Origin: Protula sp. h YS-2021
Taxonomy: Eukaryota > Annelida > Polychaeta > Sabellida > Serpulidae
Length of the DNA: 64,000 nt
Assembly (NCBI GenBank): GCA_949752745.1
Contig: OX457029.1
Span: forward strand, 11,819,511-11,883,510
Direction of reading: 5' to 3'
Shown here: one piece after another, positions 1 to 9,700 of the stretch
Layout of the letters: each line of letters starts with the position of its first letter
Numbering within the stretch: position 1 is the first letter of the stretch
The notes under the pieces: generated by a model
What the model saw: the letters and a program-made list of their open reading frames with translations, nothing else
What the model was told of the DNA's origin: nothing
The model's database searches: none
Translations under genes and position numbers: made by a program

Positions 1-1110
1 AGCATTAATGAATTTATACAGGAGAACATTTTAGATCTTGACTGTAAACTTTTGAGCGGATATTTAACTTAGTTATAGCGGTTATGAAAGCAAATGTCAT
101 AAGAGAATATTATTTTTATCAATTTTTACCTTACCGATTGATCAAAAATCTTGTTTATGAAAATGCGACAATAGCAGATTTTGGTACACAAGATAACTTG
201 TACCAACGTTATCGTTGTAAAATGAGTATAAGTTAATATGGCAAAGCCGTTAGAAATTAAGTATGAACTGTGAATAGTAATTGGGTATAAATTAATTATA
301 AATTAGTTACAAATTACAGGTACACATTAAGACTGCAGATTAGGTGTAAATTTTCTGAAAGTTTGCATGTACAATTTGTAACTGTCGGTCACAAATAACA
401 GCCATAAATTAAGCTTTCTTTTTCGTTTGAGTTAGAAGGTGTTACGATTCGCCTTTTTAAGAGAATAGCATAGATACATATTTTTACGCAGCAAAGGAGA
501 GGGTTTTATGCTTTTGTTTGTGAAAAACTTCTTTTTTGGGGGTGGATGAGGACCATGATCCATTTTTACACGCATTTGTTGACAGCAACATATCACGTTG
601 AATACACAACCGCGGCGCATCTTTCTGGAGCCTTTGCTTAAATAGTTGTTACTGTAAGTTACTACGCACATACTTGTGAGGGATTAACGGTTGTGGCATC
701 GTGATATGTTAGCAACCACATGACAATAATGTAATGTCATTTGTTTACGTTCTCAGTGATAAAAATATATGTGACTACAGAGTGTTTCTTCTCCTATACA
801 ATCTTGCATTGATTAGAACTGAAATAACTACGAAGTATTCCTTTTTATAAAGATATTTCTTAATAAGAACTGAAATAAACTTCGGAGTGATTTCCTTTTG
901 AACATTTATACACAGACACAGATACACACATACACCAATAACAAAATTAGAACCCTTAAAGTAAGAAATATCGGAACATGAATCTTTGCCCACCGATTAG
1001 AATGGCTAAGTTCTGATGCCAAATATACTGACCAAAAAAGAAAGTATCCAGACGTATAGCCGAATAACTTTGTTATTTTTAAGAAAAAAGTTTTCAAATT
1101 TGCAGAAAGG
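1..1110. other. AT-rich intergenic stretch
   Basis: I see no supported gene here. The short open frames have no recognisable domain and no splice context. No strong repeat stands out before the Tc1-like relic that follows. Confidence 0.5.
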
Positions 1111-1125
1111 GAAGGAGCAATAGGC

Positions 1126-1730
1126 ATGTTGAGTATAGGGGCATCCACGAGAGCCGTGGCTAGACGCTTTGGATGCATTCGAGCAACAATTATTCGTTTA
1201 CGACGGCGCTATAGAGAGACCAGAAGCACTCGAACAGACTGCGTAAGATCGAATAATTCGTTTACAGCAGCTGTGCGACCACTTTAGCACTGCCGTTATG
1301 ACTGCAAACGAAACTCCTGGCACTAACAACCCACGCATATGGAAGTCAATGTGACCGGCTGCTGGTTGGTATCGTGTACAACGCATACCGACGTCAAAAT
1401 CGCATTTACTGGGGCCGCAACCATAGCCAAGGAACGTCGAGACACCGCAACTGGCGACGTGTGATATTCAGTGATGAATCTCGATATCAACTGAATCGTG
1501 CAGACGGTCGTGCGCGAGTCTACAGGCGTGTTGGAGAACATTAGATCACATCCAGCGACAAGTTGTTGTGGCTCGGTTAGGCTATGGGACGAAATCACGC
1601 AGAACTCCGCCAAGCACTTATTGAGGAGTGGCACCGTTATCCCCAATACAAGATCAACGCATTGGTGACGTCAGTGCCCAGAGGAATCCAAGCTATATTC
1701 AATGCTGATGGTGGACATACACGATATTGA
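1126..1730 (+). pseudogene. Tc1-like (IS630/Tc1/mariner) transposase relic
   Basis: Translating the + strand in shifting frames gives fragments in the order of a Tc1-family transposase. First comes an N-terminal helix-turn-helix piece (STRAVARRFGCIRATIIRL), then a catalytic-core piece with the DESR motif (FSDESRYQLNRADGRARVYR), then the family's C-terminal end (LRQALIEEWHRYPQYKINAL, followed by a GGHTRY terminus). The pieces lie in different frames with stops between them. The segment between the VYRR motif and the C-terminal piece is missing, which removes the second catalytic Asp and the DDE/D region. The remnant is about 200 codons against roughly 340 in intact members. Terminal inverted repeats were not identified. 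It cannot encode an active enzyme. Confidence 0.85.
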
Positions 1731-2390
1731 GAAAAAGACAAAATGGTGTTGTTCGTGTAAATGAAAATTGACACCCGTGTGATAATCAAGATGCTGTGAT
1801 TGCGCACTTAACTTATCAAATTCATTGTTTTCCACGGTAACCTACAGAACTGATGTTGGACTTTAATATGTGAAACATTCATTTGGATTGATGGAGTAGT
1901 TTCAGAAATAATCGAGTTTAAAATTGCTGGATACTTTCTTTTTTGGGTCAGTATACATGTTATCGTTAAAAAGCCAACCTCTCGGTCTGTTGTGTATAAC
2001 ACCTTTTTACTCCACAAACCAACTGGGGATTCTATAGTACTCACAAAAGAGAGGAACTACTTTTAAAAATATCTTTCCGCTCTGTGTTTATACATTAGAG
2101 ATAGATCTGCACAGACGTCAGCTGTTTTATAACAAAGGCATACATGTCCTGTTGTTTTTGTTCTTGTTTTCATTTTTTCTCTTTCCCGTAAAGGAAAAAG
2201 ATTCGAATCAAAAGTGAGTTAAATTTTTACGAGTTGTACAGTGTACGCATCACAGTGTTAAAACCTTGGGACTCATTAACAGATTGTAGCGTTCGTGTTT
2301 GCCGAGGGGCGGGGACGGGGAGTTTTGCATATTCAGAAAAAATGAGAGGGGTAGGAACTTCACACCGTGGGGGGGGGGGGGGGGGGGGGA

Positions 2391-2973
2391 CCCAGCAAAC
2401 ATTAAGACGTCAGAATAATGTCGGGTCGGCGTCGTGACCCGATGTTTCCGACGTCGGACTGACTGCCGGCTTTGGTTGCATATGAAATGGAACCGACGTC
2501 GGGTTTTCAACGTCAGAATGACGTCGGGTTCCGACTTGAAACTGACGTCGGGTTTACCACCTTGAAACGACCAGTCTCAGGCATGTCTTACAAAATAGTC
2601 TAGAGTTCTATAATTAATAGATAATTACTCATCCAACTGCTTTTGTGAAATACCTACGAAAGCATTTTCCATGTAAATTTTTACAATCTAGGAAGAAAAA
2701 TACCGACATCAAAATTCTAAAATTTTCATGTAAAAATTACGTTTTTTCTTCCTCTTTTTCAAAATGACTTCCATTTCCGGTGAGTGATAATAAATGTTTA
2801 TCGCTTTTTGGTCGTTTTTGCAACGTTGGAATGACGTCGGGTTTTGGGGAAATAGGTCGCGACGTAATTCTAACCATTTTATAACCTTTTTTTATTCAGA
2901 AAATGGTTATGAAATGGTTGCGACCAAAATCCAACCTTTTTTCAACCAAAAAAGACGTCGGTTGTTTGCTGGG
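2391..2973. mobile_element. MITE with CCCAGCAAACA terminal inverted repeats
   Basis: The left end reads CCCAGCAAACATTAAGACGT and the right end is its imperfect inverted complement (GACGTCGGTTGTTTGCTGGG). The ends are 583 bp apart. The interior repeats GACGTCGG-type motifs in both orientations near the ends and has no transposase. A run of about 20 G lies immediately to the left. The superfamily is not determined, because no clear target-site duplication could be read beside the poly-G. Confidence 0.7.
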
Positions 2974-3307
2974 GAGGGACTTCTCGCAGGGGGCAGGAGG
3001 GGGGAGGCAGCTTTTCATCGTTACCGCATTCACGACAGTGGTCTTGTTTGTGGCACTTTCCCTGGTTTTCCTGCTTATTTAGTAGATTTCCAGTTTTGCA
3101 CTAGAGCTCTTTCATTTCGTGTAGAAAATGATTTTTGAAAATGACAGAAATATTATTCAAACTTTGCATCATAGAAATCTACAACTACTGGCTCTCTGAG
3201 TGCCTGGTAGAGCCGTAATAGTCACTCAGAGCTGCAGATTGGGTTTGATTTCTGGCCAAGGCAGTCAATTTGGGCCACCAAATTAGGCAAACAGTGGGTA
3301 GCAAGAG

Positions 3308-3512
3308 GGTGTGCGAACGTACCCTGTGGATGGTATACCGTGGTAGGGTGCCGGGGAAATACTAAAAGTGTTGAAGGGTGTATACGGTAGTGTGGTGCCG
3401 GAAAAATACTGAAAGTGTTGTAGGTGGTGCACTGTGGCAGGGTGCTGGAAAAATACTAAAAGTGTTTTAGGCAGTATACCGTGGCAGGGTGCTGGAAAAA
3501 TACCAGAAGTGC
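3308..3512. repeat. ~60-bp tandem repeat, about 4 copies
   Basis: A unit with the recognisable cores GTGGCAGGGTGCTGGAAAAA and TACTAAAAGTGTT recurs about every 60 bp with substitutions. No coding signal was found. Confidence 0.7.
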
Positions 3513-4019
3513 CTCAATGCTCAGTTCACCGTCCTCTGTCCATCTGACCTTAGGCAGAATTTACGGTACTGCTGACCCCTCTCCCCCCCCCCCCCCCCCA
3601 ACAACAGCCAACGCCTCCTCCTCTCCTACTCCTCTGAAACGTACCACGCCCTTGAACACAAAAAATACCAGCGATTCTTCCTCCGTTGTTCCGCTCTGTT
3701 TCATTCTCCTTTTTTACTCAAGTCAGCGCAGTCACTTCCAGTTGTGTGTCGCTACAATGAGAACAGTAGCTGCTGATCATACGCTTATTTTCATTCGATC
3801 CTCGTGACGCCGACAGAGAGGCCGACAGAGGCAGATTCAGAGGGCGGGGGGAGGGAGAGGGGGATTGTGGAGGTCATATCCCACCCTTTTTTGGTGAGAA
3901 ATGTTCTTTTAAACTAGAGTGCTCTCACAACTGGTATCATTGTGTTGCCAAAAAGAAAAAAAATTAAAAATTAATAAACGCAGGGAAAGGGGGTGAAAAA
4001 GCAGAGAAAGGGGGGAGGG

Positions 4020-4236
4020 GTCATTCTGAGGCCAATTTCGTCTAAAAAGGGGGCCAATTTTCATTCACTACCCCGTTTTTATCACAGAAATAGGGAGGGA
4101 TTATTCCGGAAGTGCACTCCGCGTTCTGTTAAAAAATGGGGTACAGTGTGGTATTTCCCACTTCACACTCCGCGTTTAGGAGTCGTTTTGAAATATCATG
4201 AACCCTCATTTTAACCAATTTGTACGTAAATGCCCC
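4020..4236 (+). repeat. Copy of a ~275-bp dispersed element (5'-truncated)
   Basis: The motif order (GTGCACTCCGCGTT, a TCGTTTTGAAA-like block, ACCAATTTGTACGTAAATGCCCC) matches copies near 15.2, 33.5, 36.0, 44.8 and 56.4 kb. Full copies start GGGCACTTGATAT-like and end AGTGCCC-like. Here only the right part is clear. Confidence 0.55.
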
Positions 4237-4437
4237 CTCCCAGAAATGTTACCCAGACTTATCATACATAGTGTGCAATATCTAGAATCTGCTCAAGCGC
4301 CTTGCTCAGATTAAAAAAAAATGCTTTGCATGCTTTCTTTGGCCCACTCCCATCACCCCAGGGCAAGTCTTTGTGTCACGCATTATTACTGTTTTCACGT
4401 TCTTCAAACAGACCGAGGGCGTTCAATGGTAATGCTA

Positions 4438-4450
4438 AATACTACTACTA

Positions 4451-4500
<50 letters not shown>

Positions 4501-4515
4501 GCTACTACCAATAAT
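4438..4515. repeat. (ACT)n microsatellite
   Basis: About 20 ACT trinucleotides run on into AAT repeats. The apparent poly-Thr and poly-Tyr open frames here are by-products of the repeat. Confidence 0.95.
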
Positions 4516-4519
4516 AATA

Positions 4520-5180
4520 ATAATAACAAACACACACATACACATGTGTTTTATATGTCTGAACATGTATGTCTATTTGAAAAAAATAGTCATTTGGGTT
4601 TTATTTAATGGAAAAATATTAAAACCATGAAAAAGTTTAGTTAAATTCACCGTTAAGCAATTTTCAGTTAGTTCAACGGCTCTTTTGGCAAAGGCTCCAC
4701 TGAATGTTTGTGGCCTGTATTCTGAGTAATATGAGTATTGGGAGTACTCAGCCATGGAATTCTTCTTAACTTAATCTACGGGCTATTTAAATAGCAAGAA
4801 ACTGGAATGATGCATTGTGTTATTTTTAATCGAGATTTAGTCTATATAATCATGCCTGACATTCATGTTTCGAAAGGGTCTAAGCTACCCCTTCAGCAGC
4901 TCTCCCCCCTTCCCCATCCGCACATCCGCATACCCTACCACAAAGCAAAAAAGAAATGGAAAATCACTGTCTTGGTTTAAACTACACAAGCAATGAAAAT
5001 ATATCGTCCTTGAAAATTTGACCCAATTTTAGCCAATCAGTTGTGCTTTCCCGCCTTGTTCCAGAATCCGGATACTGGCCTAAGAAATAGTGTCACAGTT
5101 CCAGACATAATAGAGGGTCAGTACATGTTAGATTCAAAATCATCTTGATTCGTCTGGATAGAAATTTCATATCGTTGACG
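4520..5180. other. 5' flank of the esterase gene
   Basis: No gene was recognised. The stretch is AT-rich and leads to the esterase start codon at 5183. No convincing TATA box or initiator could be fixed by eye. Confidence 0.4.
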
Positions 5181-5182
5181 CA

Positions 5183-6709
5183 ATGCAGTTACACGTCATT
5201 ATCTTGACGTTTTATACCGCTTACGTAGCATGCCAAGAACCCATTGTTCGCACACAGTACGGGCGCGTGCGCGGTGTCGTGCATCACGTCAACAACAACA
5301 CGTACACAGCCTTCCTCGGTGTACCCTACGCAGCGCCACCTATAGGCGAGTTACGCTTCATGCCGCCGCGGCAGCACGAAGGATGGGATGGGGTACTGGA
5401 CACCCAGTATTACCAAGTCGCCTGCCCGCAGGATCCGCTCACCGAGGATGTCGACATAGATGGTCTTGAGGATTCCCCGAGGGTTAATTACACACAAGAT
5501 GAAAATTGTTTATTTCTGAATGTATTTGTGAGAGGAGAACTGCCAGATCACAGGAACCTTCCTGTATTTGTGGTAATCCACGGAGGGGGTAGCCTTGCAG
5601 GCTCCATGCTTGAGGCCGCAGGACAGATATTTGTCACGGAGGGGGACCCCATCGTCTTGGTCGTTATCCAGTATCGTCTGGGAGTTTTCGGCTTTATGAC
5701 GTCAGGGGATGAGCATTTGACAGGAATGAACGGTTTGAAAGACCAGAGTTTTGCGTTGCGTTGGGTGAAATACAACATAGCTGCGTTCGGGGGTGATCCC
5801 GGGAATGTCACCATCAACGGCCAATCATCGGATGGAGAGAACGTCTTTAATCACATGATCAGTCCGATGTCCAGAGGTCTGTTTCAGCGTGTAATCGCCC
5901 AGAGTCCTCCCTCGGCCTGGCGATACGCGTGGCCGAAAGATATGCGCAGACATTTCCTGAAATTTTCCGCATCTCTTAGCTGTAAGGGAACATCGGAGGA
6001 AATCGTACGCTGTCTCCGAAGTAAAACATGGCAGGAACTCATATACACCAACGCGTCACAGGCGTTCGTCACGCAGCGCGTCATCGACGATGAATTCATG
6101 CCGGATTCGCCCATTCGATTGTGGCGACGCGGCAAATTCAACAACGCGGAATTAATCTTCGGCATTACGGACGATGACGGGGAGGCTCTAATACGCTACT
6201 TCTCCGAGGCCGCAGACTCGTTCTTCAGCGACCGTAGCCGCGATTTGGAAACGCTTGAGTTAGTCACCACAACACTCCTAAACTTTCTTCTCTCAGATGA
6301 GAGAATTCTAGACATGGAGACAATCACACGTCACGGGAGGCCACTAACAAACTACGACCAATTACGCGCCATCCTAAAGGGCCGGTATTACGACAGCGCA
6401 TCCAATCCGACCTCACGCGCCACGGCAATCCTTGACATGTCAACGCATGGTTTCTTCCTCATTTACGGTTATTGGATCGTGAATCAAATCATAGCAAACT
6501 CGGGAAATGCACGGATGTACATTTTTGCGCACAGATCGCAGACCCTGGGTAACGCCGACACCATCCCGGGCAATGCCTTTCATGGCAGTGACCTTCCCTA
6601 TCAGTTTGGCTACGCGCTCGATCCAGTTTATGGACTGAATTTCACCGATGACGAGCAACAACTTTCTCGGTCTATGATCAAGGCTTGGACATCTTTCGCT
6701 GCTGGGAGA
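5183..6709 (+). CDS. Esterase-like gene, exon 1 (signal peptide and most of the hydrolase domain)
   Basis: The exon encodes 509 codons from the first Met, followed by a hydrophobic leader ending in VACQEP. It ends GGG AGA before a GTACGA donor. The frame stays open to 6754, but the extra residues come from the GGACCAC repeat and break homology. Splicing to 7313 restores the family C-terminus, so the donor at 6710 is preferred over the unspliced stop. Confidence 0.9.
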
Positions 6710-9700
6710 GTACGAGACAGGACCATCCCGAAAATAGGACCACCTCACAAATAGGACCACTCTCACAAATAAGACCACTCTCACATATAGGACAACTCTC
6801 ACATATATGACCACTCTGACAAATAGGACCACTCTCACAAATAGGATCACCTCACAAATAGGACCAACTCACAAATAGGATCACCTCGCAAATACGACAA
6901 CGTCACAAATAGGACCACCTCACAAATAGGATCACCTCACAAATAGGACCACCTCACAAATAGGATCACCTCACAAATAGGACCACTCTCACAAATAGGA
7001 CCACTCTCACAAATAGGACCACTCTAACAAATAGGACCACTCTCACAAATAGGACCACTTTCAAAATATCCGTTCTACATAACTGCCATATATGACCACT
7101 CCAGAGGGGGTGGCTATGGTGGAGTTGGTGTATGAGTGTCGTTTTTATATGTATATATAGGCACTACTCTGGAGCATGGCTTGACAAGACTGACACGGGC
7201 AGTAAACTGATGTGATGGTGGATAGTGATCCCAAATTCGGCTCCAGTCCCCCTTGTTTTCACATAATAATAATAATAATAATAATAATAGTCTCAATATA
7301 TCTTTCAGACAGCCATCTTTCCTGTCCATGAGTGGTGACGTCATTGCGTGGCCTGCCTATACTTCACAGCACAAGAATGTCCTCATACTGAATAGGTCGA
7401 TGTCGGACGACTCCCTCGTTGATGGAGGGGTGGAGTTGGAGCCCATCCTAGACTTCTGGCTTGCCTTACAATCCACCGCCGATTTTCAAAAAGATCGAGA
7501 AGGTACGTTCTTTGCTTGTAGGCACGAAGGGTTTTTGTGAGCCTTGTGAGGTGGTACGTTCTTTGCTTGTAGGCACGAGGGGTTTTTGTGAGCCTTGTGA
7601 GGTGATACGCTCTTTGCTTGTAGGCACGAGGGGTTTTGTGAGCCTTGTGAGGTGATACGTCCTTTGCTTGTAGGCACGAGGGGTTTTCGTGAGCCTTGTG
7701 AGGTGATACGTTCTTTGCTTGTAGACACGAGGGGTTTTCGTGAGCCTCGTGAGGTGATACGTTCTTTGCTTGTAGGCACGAGGGGTTTTCGTGAGCCTCG
7801 TGGGGTGATACGTTCTTTGCTTGTAGGCACGAGGGGTTTTGTGGGCCTTGTGAGGTGATACGTTCCTTGCTTGTAGACACGAGGGGTTTTCGTGAGCCTC
7901 GTGAGGTGATACGTTCCTTGCTTGTAGACACGAGGGGTTTTCGTGAGCCTCGTGAGGTGATACGTTCCTTGCTTGTAGACACGAGGGGTTTTCGTGAGCC
8001 TCGTGAGGTGATACGTTCTTTGCTTGTAGGCACGAGGGGTTTTGTGGGCCTTGTGAGGTGATACGTTCTTTGCTTGTAGACACGAGGGGTTTTCGTGAGC
8101 CTCGTGAGGTGATACGTTCCTTGCTTGTAGACACGAGGGGTTTTCGTGAGCCTCGTGAGGTGATACGTTCTTTGCTTGTAGGCACGAGGGGTTTTGTGGG
8201 CCTTGTGAGGTGATACGTTCTTTGCTTGTAGACACGAGGGGTTTTCGTGAGCCTCGTGAGGTGATACGTTCTTTGCTTGTAGACACGAGGGGTTTTAGTG
8301 AGCCTCGTGAGGTGATACGTTCTTTGCTTGTAGACACGAGGGGTTTTCGTGAGCCTCGTGAGGTGATACGTTCCTTGCTTGTAGACACGAGGGGTTTTCG
8401 TGAGCCTCGTGAGGTGATACGTTCTTTGCTTGTAGGCACGAGGGGTTTTGTGGGCCTTGTGAGGTGATACGTTCTTTGCTTGTAGACACGAGGGGTTTTC
8501 GTGAGCCTCGTGAGGTGATACGTTCTTTGCTTGTAGACACGAGGGGTTTTCGTGAGCCTCGTGAGGTGATACGTTCTTTGCTTGTAGACACGAGGGGTTT
8601 TCGTGAGCCTCGTGAGGTGATACGTTCCTTGCTTGTAGACACGAGGGGTTTTCGTGAGCCTCGTGAGGTGATACGTTCTTTGCTTGTAGGGACGAGGGGT
8701 TTTTGTGAGCCTTGTGAGGTGATACGTTCTTTACTTGTAGGCACGAGGACTTTTGTGAGCATTGTGAAAAAAGAAAACAAACTAGTTCGATATCCGCTTT
8801 TGTGCACCTAAGGATGCCTACAATAAATATCTCATAAAATCACATGATACCTCGTAGTAAACAGATTACTTTTACCATTTTGATGGCTTTCAAGTAATTG
8901 GTCAGCTTAAATATACGTGTGCGTTCACAAATATAATTTTGTAGCACATTTCCTAGGTCTTAAAATTATCTTATCAGCAAGAATACATCAACTTTTCATT
9001 TTATACCTTTAAGCTCAAGGTGTGAAAGCTCGAATTTGTATAATAAAACACAGGGGTGGGGGTGGGGGATGGAGTGGAGAAAGTCTGGGGCACAGCCTCT
9101 TCTTAATTTAGAAAAGAAGGAAGAAGATATGTTAGAAATATAAGGAAGCTCTGAGCATCACCTAAAAGCACGTTATTAATTTAATAGAGTTGTATTGTTT
9201 TTGTACACTATGTTTCAGGTTCAGATGAGGATGAAAAGTTTAAAACCGGTAAGTCGATTATCTCAACTAAGACATCGCTGTCAGCTGCCGCTCAAGCCAT
9301 TGCAATTTCACAGGGAAAAGTGATGATGCTGGTTTGTGGGGATGGGGGGGGGGGGGGGTGGTTAGGAATTACTAGGAGAATGATGGATTGCTGAGAAGTT
9401 CATAGTTGGCTTATTCTGTTTCAGTTGTGCCAAGTTTTACCCCTACCCGCTTTCCATTCTTCCCCACCCCCTCCCCCCGTTCACGAGCGGGAATCGAATC
9501 GCAGACCCTTGGATTACTCCTACGCTCTAACCAACTAAGCTTACTATCAGTCCCTGACATTGAATACCTTTTAATTTGAAAGTTATTTTTGTTAAATTTA
9601 GTGATCTATTCAAATGTCATTTATAAATACCATTTTATTATAGTTATGTGTGATTATTTATTTATGAAATGAGCGAAAAAAATCTTATGTTTCAGATTTT

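Noticed and set aside
7503..8767. CRISPR-like appearance of regular repeats
   Set aside because: Units are contiguous without unique spacers, the genome is eukaryotic, and no cas genes are present.
7383..8811. Long repetitive open frames on both strands of the 51-bp array
   Set aside because: They follow from a stop-free 51-bp period. The lower edge overlaps the real esterase exon 2.
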